64,000 nucleotides of DNA from Isoetes taiwanensis (taxonomy: Eukaryota; Streptophyta; Lycopodiopsida; Isoetales; Isoetaceae): contig JAJEKV010000039.1 of the NCBI GenBank assembly GCA_021234155.1, forward strand, positions 3,385,745 to 3,449,744, read 5' to 3'. Under the pieces are notes generated by a model. The model ran no database searches, had not been told where the DNA came from, and saw only the letters and a list, made by a program, of their open reading frames with translations. A program made the position numbers and the translations under genes. Of the stretch, positions 26,465 to 38,920 are shown piece after piece; within the stretch, counting starts at the first letter, position 1, and the number at the start of each line of letters is the position of its first letter.

Positions 26465-27837
26465 CCGAGTAGGTGCAAGTATAAGAGCTGAAGGAAATGC
26501 TTGTCGACTCCGTTGTTGATTCGAATCTTGCAGTTGCAAGATCTTTTCAATAATAGAAAAGCAAAAGGCTGCTATATTTCCAGATCCAGTTTGTGCACAT
26601 GCCATCAAATCCCTCCCTGCTAAAGAAATCGGAATTGCATATCTTTGCACTGGAGTAGGCTTTTCATATTTGCACAATTTAATATTTTCAAATAGAACTG
26701 TACAGAAACCTAGATATGCAGAACTCTCCACTGCAGCTGGTGCATTACTTCCATGGACTTCAACTGGTGCATCTTCATATTTGTCAAAGTCAATACCTAT
26801 GTTTTCCCTCTCTAAAACACAGTCTTCATCGTAGGGAGGATATGAAGGACTTCTAGCAACTTCTGCTTTCCTACCTCTTCCTCTACAGCTTTCTAGCTGC
26901 CTTCTTCCAGCAGTATAAGCATTAATAGAATCACCACGAAAGTCATAACCCCTGGATGTTGTATTCCACTTTGATGAGATTCCACTCCATCCAGATGCAT
27001 TAATATTATTACTATAACGCTGTGGAGTTGCATTCCAAGCTTGCGGTGCTGCATTCCAATCTCCACCATTATTTAAACTACCGTACGTGTCTCCAGCAGC
27101 TGGCAGGTTCATTTCCTCCAGCAACATTCCATCCAGAGCTGGCAAACTCGCTCCAGAACTAACAGGTTCATTTGCAATAGCATACCATCCAGAACTGGCA
27201 GGATCACTTTCCCACAAGCATTCCATCCAAAACTGGCAGGTGCATTCCCTCCAGTAGCATTCCAATCAGAACTGTTCCATGGGAATCACCCCATCTCTGT
27301 GCAGCTCCAGAACTAGCTCCATGAGTACCGTTCCACCCATTTGCACCAGCCCAGCCAGAGTTACCCCAATTAGACTCTGCTACATGAGCACCATCTCCCA
27401 ACCTGCTGTAATGTTGCTAACGTCTTGCCCTCCATAGCATGCATTTCCCTAAAAATAATTTGCATTTGTGTTTGCAGCAGCAGGTTGCTGATTATAATTA
27501 TTCCAAGCATACTCGTTTGCATAAGCATCCCGGTTTGCATTCCCATTATGAGAAATCATTCATGAGCAAGTACTCCATATTCTTGTTTAAAGGAGCAAAG
27601 GAAAAAAATATTCAGACTGATCAGACTGATCTTAGCAAAGGGAAAAATAAGCAACGCAAAATGTCAGTAAAGAAAGGTTATCCTAGGCATCATATTACGC
27701 ACCCTAATTTAGAATTCGATATTTTTTTTAAATTTGTACAGGTACAACCCAAAGTTTTCAAGTTTCTTGGTTCAAAAATATTGATGCCTTCACCTGCAGA
27801 GTCTACTGTAGAGATAGCCAACAAATAAACTCATACC

Positions 27838-28062
27838 TGTTGTACTGGACTTTCCGACTCCACCCTTGCCAGATGCTACAGCAATTATATGATCAACCCC
27901 AGGAAGCTCCGGCTTCGTTAAAGGGGCCTTCACCTTTCCGGGTACATTAGCATAAAAGCAAGGCTTCTGCCAACGACACCACGTTACTGCATCACCAGAA
28001 AAAGAAGGCCACGCATCATAAAAACCATGACAATTTAGGGTACGCCATCTCCGGCTCATCAT
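27838..28062 (-). pseudogene. First exon of an NUBPL/INDH-like Fe-S P-loop protein (fragment)
   Basis: 75 codons: an Arg/Trp-rich leader of mitochondrial-presequence type, then VDHIIAVASGKGGVGKSSTT. The deviant Walker A of the Mrp/NBP35 family lies in that stretch (GKGGVGKS). It ends at a good donor (ACAG/GTATGA). In this family the next exon should encode the conserved LLDADVYGPS-type segment, but nothing like it occurs downstream on this strand. The full-length protein inserts Fe-S clusters into mitochondrial complex I. Confidence 0.7.
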
Positions 28063-28565
28063 CCTGCCGATGCTCTACTAAACTAACGACTCCAAATGTT
28101 CACCTCAAGGCCAGCTCCTAGACAAGCAAATGTATTTAGAATTGTGCCCATTCATAGCTGCATGCAGAGTCGGCAGAATCCGCTATGAAAACAAGGTGAA
28201 TGCAATGGCTGTTACACACTGGTGCCTTCCATTATGAAAGATTTCCACCTTTTCCGTTGGCAGATGTATTTCGTGCAATCTAGCCTAATATTTGTACAGG
28301 TTGTTTCCTCTTTGCTATGCTACTAGACAAGGATTTTTTCTTCCAATTGTCGTTGTTAATTAGGCCTTTCCCCAGCCCACATTGATCAATTTTCTTGATA
28401 GAGCAGCTTTCAATCAAGATCCATTGGCAGGCAAGATATTCCAACGCTGAACTAGCATCAGACATGCTCTGAATCTGGCATCCTGATAGTGAAGCTCAAT
28501 TTTAGGATATTTGTTCATTCCATCTCCCTGTTTGTTTACTCTTTTCTTCATACCTAGCATAAAGG

Positions 28566-30240
28566 TTAGACAACAATAGGTACATCATCTAATGGTTCTA
28601 ACTCAATAATGTGTTCTGATGCATAATTTGCAAACTTTAAGCTGTCATGAAATCTAGAGGCACTAACCGTAGACGCCCGCATAATTACATCCGGTTGCAA
28701 TGGCATATTATCAATGAAATCATGTGCCTCTTCTAGCCAGCCTACTCTCCCAAAAGGATCAATTGAGCATCCATAATGTTCAGTTGTTGGTGACATGCCA
28801 TTTTCATTGCCCATGGAAATAAAGTAATGATGGCAATCATTTAACATCCCTCCATAATTACATGCGTAAAGAATGGCAATGAAAGGGATATCGTCCCGCC
28901 CTTAGTGCCATCTAGTCGCATTGGCTGAATAAGTTGTATGGCTTCCTTACCATATCCGTCTTTGAGCATATCCGGGTGATCATTGCGGTCCACCTAAAAT
29001 GACACTCCCGAGGTGCATCCCGTCAAAAACACTCAATGCATTCCCCAAACCGCCACATTTGGTGTACATATTGACCGGGGTGCACATTATTTCATCCTAA
29101 AAAAAACCATTAGCAATTGCAAGACGGTGAATTATCTTCCCTCTTGTTAGAGCGACTAGAGAGCCGTGCAAGCTCTCAAAATGAACACTAATGTGAACTT
29201 ATTTGGTTCAACTCCTTCTCATTTGCATCTCATGAAACCGTTGAACTGCTTTATTGCCATTTCCCTGCTGGACATAGCCTGCAATGATAGATGTCCAAGC
29301 TATCACATTCTTGTGATTCATATGTTCAAAAACATCCAAAGCGCAGTCCATATCGCCGCATTTGGCATATGCATCAACGAGGGCATTCCAAGTAGCATTA
29401 GTTGAACGTAATTCATTTCCTAAGTAAGAATGGATCATCTTAGTATGCTCAAAAGATGCTAGGTTCGCACATGCACTAAGCAGGCTAATCAAAGTATATT
29501 TATCCGGCTTGAAACCCACTTTCGCATTTTATGAAATTGTTCCAAAGCCTCTCTCGCCATACCCTTCCCTTCGGCATATCCCGCTATGATCAGATTCCAT
29601 GAAACAATATCGTTTTAACCCCTTTTTCCAAAGATTGATTGGAAAAGACCTAAAGCTCCTTTTGTAAACCCGTGTTGAGCATGTGCGTAAATCGGGCATT
29701 CCATGAAAAACATCGGGATAGATACCTTCTTTGCTCATTCGAGTGAATGTTTCAATGCCTCTTCAACATGACCAGACCGGCATATGTCGAAATCAATGCA
29801 TTCCATGTAACTATGTCCGGCCTTAAGCCTACATCCGGCATTTTTCTAAACAAGTGGAGGGCTTCACGCATCATGCCCAAGGCTTGTATATGTTGCCATC
29901 ATAATATTGCATGAATAAACATTCGGTTTAGAAATACATTTGAATAAACCAAAAGCATTTTCTAGGTCACCAGACTTTCCATACATCTCGACAACAAGAT
30001 TGCCCAAAAATCTATCATGTAGAAGCCCACTTCTCATAAGATAAGCATGAATCTGCTTCCCCTTAGCCAAACCATTGGTGTCGTCCCTACTGTATTTTCG
30101 CAATAAACTAGGAATGTCTTGCTCGTGTAGCGCATCAAAAGCTGTGGAATTGGGCTCTCGCAAATACAAGCATGCAGTTCTGTAGCTGCTACTTCTGATC
30201 TGCATTCGTCATAACTCTTTGCTATCTTACCTATGACAGA
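28566..30240 (-). pseudogene. PLS-type pentatricopeptide repeat (PPR) protein, frameshifted
   Basis: Intronless, as usual for PPRs. The N-terminus contains LAKGKQIHAYLMRSGLLHDR and LGNLVVEMYGKSGDLENAF. Repeats follow, with PNVYSCNIMMATYTSLG, PDIVTWNALISTYAG, WNLIIAGYAEGKGMAREAL, PDKYTLISLLSACANLASFE and NATWNALVDAYAKCGDMDCA. The E-domain has TTEHYGC, WLEEAHDFIDNMPLQPD and IIELEPLD. Several frame changes (near 29860, 29740, 29615, 29520 and 28880) mean no intact protein. PPRs bind organellar RNA. It starts about 100 bp after a copy of the GGGTTGCCCC repeat. Confidence 0.85.
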
Positions 30241-30339
30241 ATACAAATTAACTTAGGCTCCAAGAACGGCACAGTAACCTAAAGGGCCCTGCCAGTTACC
30301 CGGTTGGAGCATCCGCCATCCACAAGGAAGGTGACCTGG

Positions 30340-30466
30340 CATTTACAGCTAACAGTGGGTTTTTAGCAGTCACCAGCATATTCTAGGTATATTCCAGTAT
30401 ATACCTAGGATATGCCAAAAACCCACATAAACAAGGGTTTGCCCCCTTAGGGGCAACCCAAAAACA
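30340..30466 (-). repeat. GGGTTGCCCC palindromic repeat (copy 4)
   Basis: On the minus strand: GGGTTGCCCC, loop, GGGGGCAAACCC, then GGCATATCC / GGTATATACTGG / ATATGCTGG motifs, ending in the TGGTGACTGCT block also found in copy 2. Same orientation as the PPR pseudogene just downstream. Confidence 0.78.
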
Positions 30467-33240
30467 GTCCTGTACACGCAAATATCATAAGTGTATCATA
30501 TAATGAAAAAACTATTATCCAAGAGGCATTTAACACTCAATACCTACCAGCTCTTGCCATAGACATAAAGGCACATGCAACTTAATGTTAGTGGGTCTCA
30601 ATTGTAATTCCATATTCAGCTTTATTAGGCCCATATTTTATAATTAACAAATTGGATTGCCAAGTCTAATGGCAGCAAAATTACCATCATGTCCATGTTT
30701 GAAGCTGTTATAAACATAATAGAACCATATAAGATACACAATGTTTGAATGGTAGCTTGAATGCAAGTAAGTAGCATGTCCAAGAGCAAACATATACCTC
30801 TTAGACCCATTCTTCTCAATCAGCTTAGTAGCACATTTCAAAGATGTTCAGGTCTGAGCAGCAGTTGTTGTTCTTACTTCAATAGTTGTAGCCAAAGCCA
30901 AGGGACACACGAATCTTAATGAAAAAGCTCACACGATCTACTAGAAGAAACATAAGCATTTAACAAGAAGATGATTAGCCAACAAAAAGAACCTCATATT
31001 ATGTAAAGATGGCGTGTATGCACCTTCTGAATAGTTTATAGATTCGTTCCTTCTTCACTAATTTGTCTCATTCTTGTAGCCTGCATGCAATAATCAACTT
31101 ACTGGATATGCATTTTGGAAAGAATCCATGAAACTTCACAAATTATTACCTTGAAGGATGTTGGTGTGAAGGCAAACTATTTGAAGCTTGAATACCCTGG
31201 CATATATCCGCCCATTCTGGTGTTGGACTGTGCTACCTTGTATAACATGATATAAATTAAGAAAAGGGAAGGCATAGAAACAACCCATTCAAGTAGCATC
31301 CATGGGTGATATTCCAAGATGGTTATTCATGGATCTTCTCAATAACTCTAGTAATTTGTCTCATTCCTGTAGCCTGCAAGGCATGAGCATGCTACACCCT
31401 AAAAAAGTACCCAACACTGGGTACTGGGTACTTTTATAATATCTCAATAACTACAAATGTTAAATTGAATGTATTCGTTTTGGCCTCCAATAGTATTGTC
31501 TCTATCTTAATCTTGAACATTAATATGCTTTTGCCATTCTATATTGAATTTTTGAATTAGTTTTGATCAAAGGAACAAGAAAATAGTACCCAATCCAAAA
31601 GTACCTAGTGCATGTACTTTGGCAGGTTCAAAAAATGGCAGGGTGTATCATGCATATGCCCTGCACACATGAATAAGATTATTAGACAATTAACCCACTA
31701 CATATATAATCATGTAAGGAAGCCAGATAATTATTCTGAGTATGAACTAGTACCTTGGTGTAAAGCCACACTTATCATTGTACTTGATCGCATTCTAGTG
31801 GTTTAATATATTCTTATATTCTTCCAAAAAAAAAAAAGTACCGTGGTGTAAAGCTAACTGATTGAGAACCTCGACACACAGTATAACAAACCATTCTGGT
31901 GTTGCCCTCTTATCTCATAATAGAATTATAACCATGATTCGGGAGCCAGCATCTTAAATGCGATTACATAGACCAATCAAGCAAAAACCCTCAGACCCTT
32001 GGTCGAAAAATCAAACTACGTTGCAACCCTAAGCGTGACAGCTCTGCGGTTGAGGAATCAATCATGTGTTTGAGTAAACATTTACAATAAACATTAAGCG
32101 TGACATCTCTGTTGTGGGTTAAGGAATCACCTGCTTGCTGACGGATTCCAACCATAGCAGAAAATCAAAACTTCTAGAATTCATGGCTCGCACTCCCAAG
32201 GCAAACAGTTAGCATTTTGCAGAGAAGAGGTCGGACAAATAGAATACAAAGTAGCAGATGCAGAGAAAGCAAGAAACGTCAAATAGACAAGATGAGGCAG
32301 TCCAACTGCCGAATCAGACGATCCAACTGCCAAATCGACAAAATCACATGCAATGCTCAAGCTTTTCTTCAAACAAACAAAAACATTCAGCTTTATCTGC
32401 AACTCCTATGCTTCAACTGCAAATAGAAAATACAAAACTAAGGAATAAAGTCGGATGCCATTGCAAATCAAGGGAGTTAGTTAGAAAATGAGACGTGCCA
32501 GAATCTTTACCTTGTGGTTTGGCCACAGCTGATTAACCCCAAGAACCCAGCAAATGTGCTTCAGCCTGCTTTTCCACAGCCGAATAGCCCAAGAAACACT
32601 CAGTTTTGCATGGATTGCTCCACCGACTGGATTTAGAACTAGAGAAGATTGCAAATCGAGCAAGTTTATTCGAAAATGAAGCTTCCTTTGCTGCCAAAAT
32701 GAGCTGCCTATAACTTATACTTCCTTTCAACTTCCTCTGCTTTGCCCGATTCAACAAAAACACATAAAGAATGCTTCAGCGTCCTCGCATCCTCTGCTAT
32801 AGAAAACCCCAGAAGAATGCTGCTGCCTGCACCGATTGCTCTTCAGGTTTAGGGTAAGGGAAAAATTTAAACTCCATTGGTTTATTCTAAAAAATAATGA
32901 CAGACGGAGGATAATCTATCATTACGGTGGGCAGCGCTTGCCGTTTCACACAGAAGAGGAATGGAGGCTAACAAAGAGAGGAACGGGCATGAGGGGAAAA
33001 AATGGCCGAAAAACTTGCCAAAAAAAAATTTGTCTCCCAAAACTCACGCTTTTTCCGGCGTCACTCCAGCGTGAGCCCACTGCCCAAAAACTTTTTAAGT
33101 AAACAGATATTACAATATGTGCTTAAAAATCACATCCTAAATTAGTAATAATTTTAAGAAACTAGTGTAAGAAAAAAAATTAGCATAAGAACTATGATCA
33201 AACTACCATTGATTTTACGCATGAAAGGCATATGGTTTTT
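30467..33240. other. Degenerate repeats, no gene seen
   Basis: A phrase TTTGTCTCATTCTTGTAGCC recurs at about 31064 and 31352 (one mismatch). An AAAAGTACCC / GGGTACTTTT inverted repeat occurs near 31403-31436. TACACCCT (31395) and AGGGTGTA (31640) could be the ends of a small element. Nothing coding is recognised. Confidence 0.4.
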
Positions 33241-33589
33241 GTTGAGATTATGAATTATTTGTATGCTTATGGTGGTTTTCATAGTGATTATTGATAGTTG
33301 TTAATTTTTGGGGGCCTTGTGTTGGCTCCTCCAAAATATCCAGTCGTGGGCGAGTCATGATAAGCCTGAAGAACCCAAAGTCTGGGAGCACCATTAGGAA
33401 CATATAGAAGTCCATCTCGAATCTCAAAACGATCATAGTCTGATCGCATTTCTCGAGAAGATGATGCTCAGTCAAGATGTGAAATACATCTTGAGCGAAT
33501 GGATAGGAGGATGGAGATGCCCGAACAGACTTCAACAAGGCTGTATCATGAGGCATCTCGAACCAAGTAATGGCCATAAGCTAAAACCA

Positions 33590-34417
33590 ATCAGACCGTG
33601 GGATAACTTGCGATTGCCGATCAAATGCGAAATCACCCAGCTTGGGCTCAAGGTAGGAGCATCGAGACAAGGCATCAGGCTTCTCTCGGAGAGATCGAGG
33701 ATGATACTTGATCACGAAATCAATGCGCGATAATACTTGAGTATGCCATCACCGGGTTTGGCGATGATTGAGCACTCGAGGCGATTAAAATATTTTAGAT
33801 TTCAATGATCCATATAGACTATGACCTTATGAGAAGATCCTTCCAGGGAATGTCCTTACTCATTGAAAGAATCAACTATAGCGAATAACTCCTTGTCACA
33901 AATTAAATAGTTGATTTCGGCAGCCTGGAACCTTTGCGAGTGATAGACGATCAGATATAGCTCATGGTCCTGGGACAGGATACTGCCAAGAACAAAATCC
34001 GGAAGCATTTGCTTCGACAACATATGGGCGCGAGGGATCTGCATGAATAGGAGCTGGTGTCGTGGTAAAAACATGCTTTATATTAACAAAAGTAGTTTTT
34101 GATTCCACATTCCATTCAAATGGCAATCTCTGAGTAATCCCGAATAAAACGCCAATAGAAGTTGGTAAATCCAAGAAGATGGTAAACATCTCGGACGAAA
34201 TAAGGCGCTTGCCACTCCAAAACAGCGCTGACCTTTTTTGGATCCATAGAGACTCCATGTGGAGTGATACGATAGCCAAGAGATTCTACAGTATCCTGAT
34301 CAAACTGATACTTTTTGAGTTTGGCATATAAGCCATGCTCATGAAGCTTCTGGAGGATCTGCCGAACATGCCTCTCATGTTCTTCAAGTGTTTTAGAATA
34401 AAGAATATCATCCAAAT
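33590..34417 (-). mobile_element. Ty3/gypsy (chromovirus-type) pol fragment, 3' part of RT and RNase H
   Basis: Minus strand: LDDILYSKTLEEHERHVRQI with LHEHGLYAKLKKYQFDQDTV (reverse transcriptase palm to thumb), GVSMDPKKVSAVLEWQAP, LLGFTNFYWRFIRDYS, then RNase H blocks (LPFEWNVESKTTF, GSILSQDHEL, HKVIVYMDH, DFVIKYHPRS, KPDALSRC). There are many stops and frame changes. It is the downstream half of one element; the upstream half is at 37143-37290. Confidence 0.88.
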
Positions 34418-34726
34418 CTTTATATTATAATGTTATACCGTAAGTGCGTAGTGCACCGAGCCCTAAATTGGGCGGTCCGGATTAATCTACCCAACGGTGT
34501 AGATGATGTCACGTTAAAAGCCTTTTTAGCTAAAAAAAAGCAAAAAAAAAAAGGGGTTTGGACGTATTAGGGTTTTGTGGCAATGCTTTTCGTGTTCTAT
34601 TATAGCCAAGCTTGGCTCCTCTCTCCGGCATTTGACATTGCGGCTATGGTAAAATGGTAAGCGGCAATGGAACCGGCAGCTCCCATGCTTCAAAAAGAGC
34701 AGAGCTCTGCTTATTTTCTGTGAAGT

Positions 34727-35029
34727 TATGGGTTTCGTAGACTCTCCCATCTCTTCCAAGAAGGACAGGTCATTGGTATCCCTGCAGCTTCTGGGCTCCT
34801 TGAGCTTTCTAGGTTTTATCTTTTTTCGCGTAACTTGGATGCTGAACCATGGCAAAAATGTGGCTCAAGGTAGCTAATCTACATGTGGATTAGTATTTTA
34901 CTTATTCTTCTACTGTTAGACTCATGTGGATGGCTTTTCTTTACTGCAGCTTATGATTTGGGAACCATGCTAGAAACAATGTCAGAGATGTGCAAAGTGC
35001 ACAAAATATATGCAGAATGTCATGAATAG
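34727..35029 (+). pseudogene. Captured two-exon fragment of unknown gene (Helitron cargo)
   Basis: Exon 1 begins ATG GGT at about 34727 and encodes a Ser/Lys start, then a hydrophobic segment LLGSLSFLGFIFFRVTWML. It ends CAAG/GTAGCT (about 34868). Exon 2 follows a CTGCAG acceptor (about 34950), continues in frame as AYDLGTMLETMSEMCKVHKI, and ends with TAG at about 35029. The splice sites and frame are conserved. I do not recognise the parent gene; one membrane helix is predicted. Confidence 0.55.
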
Positions 35030-35234
35030 ATGGTGGAGGTAATGAGGTAACTGGATTGGAAGGCTGAGATAAGACACAAAAAAAAGGATCCCATTCCCCC
35101 ACGTACTTTCTATATTGAGTTGCAGTTGATATCCTTTGAAGAAAACAGATTGTAGCAGATAGATTGTAGAACAGATTGCATCGGATATGAACAGATTTCA
35201 TCAAATTGTAGCGGATAGATTGAACAGATTGTAG

Positions 35235-35430
35235 CAGCCAGACCTGCATTTGTCAAGGCAGAGCATATTAGCTACAATCTTCAGAGCTTGGCTATGGCGT
35301 CTTATGGCAAGCTATGGGAAAAGTTTAGAAAGATCTGTAACACTCTTTTCTTAAGCCATAGCAGGTTAGAATCATTCAGCTTTAAGAAAAGATATGATGT
35401 CTATGCGATTTGGAAGGCCTATCGTATTTG
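35235..35430 (+). pseudogene. Captured cytochrome P450 fragment (Helitron cargo)
   Basis: AARPAFVKAEHISYN, then LAMASYGKLWEKFRKICNT and LSHSRLESF match the B-C helix region of plant P450s, including the conserved W..(M/F)RK(I/L)C helix C motif. The rest of the P450, including the heme-Cys loop, is absent. Confidence 0.72.
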
Positions 35431-36277
35431 AAAGCGTGATTTAAACACCGCAATTTGGGAGGCCTATGGTATTTGAAGGTGTGATTTAAACGCACTTCCG
35501 ATGGGTCCTAAACAAGTTCACCAGCTACATATCAAAGAAATTTGAATAAACACTCTGTATTTTGCCGCTGATACAGATCTAGCATATTGCAAATAAAATG
35601 TGAGTACGGGGCAAACAATATGGCAGTCAAATTGCTTATCATGGATGAATGCCCTGGCGAAATGAGCAACTGGCAAAATATGCCATTATGTGAGCAAGTC
35701 ATTACTGGACGTGAGCAGATGGAAGAGAATATCAGGTATCCAAGCTCTAAGACATCAGGAAGAGAATATCAGGTACCCAGCCTTTTGGCAATCAGATATT
35801 CTAACACCACTGATCGGTATAAAGATTTCTTCTGCCATAGCCAGAAAGCCAGAAAGCTCTATGAACTTTAGGGTGGTATGGCTCAAATGCCTAGGTTTTC
35901 TGCTATTGCAGGTTTGAGTTGGGTCGGTAGCAGGGAGTATTCCAGGCAAGCTTTGGACAGCGGCATAAGGACAGAACTGAGATTACCTCTTGCTGCTCTT
36001 CTGAGGTAAATTTCCACTTTGTTGCACTGATGTAACTTCTTGCAAGGAACTTACCTGCAATGTGAGTATTTATATTTATTCAATGAATTCCCTTCTCTAC
36101 CATTACTCAATGGGATATGTACCAAGTTTTCAAATAATATATTGCTTGATGAAGTCTTTGTATTTGGCAATGTCCAAGGCATTAAAGCTTGAATTTGTGA
36201 CACCTGATGCCAGTTGCATATGGTTTGATCTAATTTCACTTACATTCTGTAGTCAGTGTGGAATTCAACTGAAATGC

Positions 36278-36386
36278 GCCTCAAATATTGGATTACATGT
36301 AAAAATGCTTAGAGTGTTAACATGTGCATGGGCCTCAAATATTGGACTACATGTAAAAATGCTTAGTGTTAACATGTGCATGGGCT
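36278..36386. repeat. 54-bp tandem duplication in the Helitron
   Basis: Two units starting at 36278 and 36332, sharing CATGTAAAAATGCTTAG. Probably filler expansion. Confidence 0.8.
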
Positions 36387-37142
36387 ATAGATTTTTAATT
36401 GAAGCAATTAGTTATGTACTGTTTGAGTAATAAAGCACAGTTCTTCGCGTTAAGATAACATTAGAGCATCATTTAGGTTAAATAAACAAGCAATAGACAT
36501 TAAGTTTGCATAAACATTAAACACCCTCATATCTTGATTAAGGGTTTGGAAATAAACAATTGTTTCATGAACAAAAAGCCTAGAGACATTGGGCACTTCT
36601 TCTATTGTCCCCCCCTCCCTTTTTTTGTTTATGAGTTCAACAAATATATAGAGCAATATTTTATGTATGGCATGTTATTTACGTTTAGGAAGCTCAGAAT
36701 TTGTGCATGCCATGTACAATTGCAGCATGAGGGGACATGCTTTTTACATGCAATTGCTAGGTCAGACAATTGCAAACAGTTGTAGGGCAGACAACAACAT
36801 GACCGTGGAAAGTAAAAGGGGACATGCTCTGCACAACAATGAAAACAACAACAATGTATCTCTCTAGCATGATCTTCTAAGTGTAAAGAGGGTACTTTAC
36901 TTCAATATTGAGGAAGATTATCGTTATTATTTTTTGAGAGATTAAAGACTAAACCAAAAGGAAAGCGCCTTAGAACATGCTATGTTTTTAAGAACTATTC
37001 CAAAATGATGCTTTGCGTAAGTGTTAAAGATGGTAACTGATTAAGGAACGGAATACTGAGCTAATACCAATCCATTAGGGCATCTCATCGTTCTCTTGAA
37101 CATTCTTAACTTATGCCCAGCAATGCTGGGCACCATTACTAG

Positions 37143-37290
37143 TAAATAATAACAAAAATTTCAAAGAACTCTTGGAAAACATTGTTGGCCATATGCTGGA
37201 ATATTGCTGGAGCATTGGTAAGCCCAAAGGGCACAACTGTGTATTCAAAGTGGCCATACTGAGTATGAATCTGTTGTCTTCCACTCATAA
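37143..37290 (-). mobile_element. Ty3/gypsy RT fragment, 5' part (interrupted by the Helitron)
   Basis: On the minus strand the segment encodes QIHTQYGHFEYTVVPFGLTN, then APAIFQHMANNVF, the RT block just before the catalytic YLDD. It continues across the Helitron into 34417. Confidence 0.85.
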
Positions 37291-38160
37291 GAATGTAGCC
37301 CTCACCTTTGTCGAGAAAACATAAAAAATAAAATATTTAGAATACATCAACTGCAAGCAATCATGTTGTCGAATTGGAAAGTTTTTTCCATAAGTTCTTT
37401 CGCAATTTGAACCCATAGAGCCTCAAATCTGAATTCTTTCACATAGCACATAGCTCTTGTAATTAAAAAATTAGAGAACGTAAGCAACAACCTCCTGCAA
37501 CCAAAAAAGCAGAGAGCTCAAATAATAGTAGTCCAAGGACTCCTACTTTCAAGCTTAAATAGTCGTTCATAATCCAAACACCCCAATTCGATCTACAAAC
37601 TTTATTGCGAAGTTTCCAAAGTGCAATCCAACAAACATCCTTCTTAGAAGCCATGGCCGCCAAGAAAATAAGTTTGCAAACTTATGAGACCCGTCCCACC
37701 CTTTTCTACTCAAGAACATTCCATAATTAGACGTTGGCACTTATTCATTCATGCAAGGCCACAAAGAAAAGGGGAAAAAAAGAAAAAAGAAAAAGATAAG
37801 AAAAATGCATGTAGAAATTCATATTTATACAATTTTGACTACATACACTTACCAAATCATAGCCCCCTGATCTTGCCTTTTATACGCTTGATAGGCTAAA
37901 AAAAGATTTCAAAAACCTTTCTAGCTATTACTGCGATAACAAAGTTATAGACCATTTATTATAGACAGGCAAGACAAAACAAGCAAAAGTGAAACAAGCA
38001 AAGTGAGTTGGGCTGGATCCTTGGAGTTTAGTTGAAAATAAAGGTAATATAAACCATTAGATTTCTTCAACATGAATGAGTGGGAACAAATTGAACTCCC
38101 ATTCAAGTGGAAAAATGGTATAGACACTGGGGCTAAAGGAGCTTTACCAGAATTGGTGCA
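37291..38160. other. Low-information sequence, no gene seen
   Basis: Probably the remaining upstream part of the gypsy element, too decayed to read. No supported ORF. Confidence 0.35.
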
Positions 38161-38920
38161 TTGTAACAAACCCAAGTTGATTGATTCAAAAGATCATAGT
38201 GATGTGCCTGTGAGACGTTTCTTATCAGCGGCATAAGAGGGTGGGATGGATTTTCCATAAATATCAGAATATTTTGGCCAATTGGTTAGGCCGGGCTGAT
38301 TAAGGAACATTATAGAGTAGGTCTCGAGTTTGAATGTCCGTGGGGGCATAAATGACATGGATGTCATATGATACATAAATTCACCGTGGGGTGGAAGTAT
38401 GGTGTCGATTGTGTCCCGTAGAGGAAACATGACATTTGAGGACGAGCATAGTTTCAATGGGAGATATTATATAAGACCCATCTAGACTGTTTCAAGAGAT
38501 CTTAGTGATGTGCCCGTGGGCGTTTCTAATGCCACTATAAGAGGGTAGGAGATTAAGTACGGTATTGGTTGTGTTATAGTGAGAGAGATTATAATGGGTA
38601 CATCTAGATTGATTCAAGAGATCTTAGTGATGTGCCTGTGGGCGTTTCCTAACGCCACTGTAAGAGGGTGGGAGAGTAAGTACAGTGTTGGTTGTGTGAA
38701 GGAGGAAGCATTATGCTTAAGGATGAGCATCGTTCTAGTGGAGAGAATTGTAACAGACCCATGGGGATCGATTCAAGAGATCTTAGTGATGTGCCCATGG
38801 GGTGTTTCCTGATATCACCATAAGAGCGTGGAGTGGATTTCCCATAAATATCCAAATGTTTTGGCCAGTTGGTTAGGTCGGGGTGGTTAAGGATTATTAA
38901 AGTTAACTTTAGCGCAAGGA
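38161..38920 (+). mobile_element. Gypsy pol-end/LTR-start sequence in about four tandem partial copies
   Basis: FEDEHSF near 38437-38457 is a typical chromovirus pol C-terminus. It is followed by TGTAACAGACCC-type LTR starts (38161, about 38475, 38590 and 38750). The block CAAGAGATCTTAGTGATGTG is present in each copy. The orientation is opposite to the RT at 34-37 kb, so this is a different insertion. Confidence 0.6.

Larger units (their letters stand above)
34418..37142 (+). mobile_element. Complete non-autonomous Helitron, 2725 bp, carrying host gene fragments
   Basis: 5' end TCTTTATATTATA at 34418. The 3' end has a hairpin GCCCAGCAATGCTGGGC (37115-37131), a 7-nt spacer and CTAG (37139-37142). 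It is inserted between host A (34417) and T (37143) without duplication. Removing it rejoins the flanking gypsy RT exactly in frame, as VIIYLDDILYSK on the minus strand. There is no Rep/helicase. Cargo: a two-exon fragment at 34730-35030 and a cytochrome P450 fragment at 35235-35430. Confidence 0.9.

Noticed and set aside
31395-31647. Small transposon with TACACCCT ends
   Set aside because: Only 8-bp inverted ends and no clean target duplication; could be chance.
33461-33733. 90-aa + strand ORF
   Set aside because: Antisense shadow of the decayed gypsy RNase H/linker on the minus strand.
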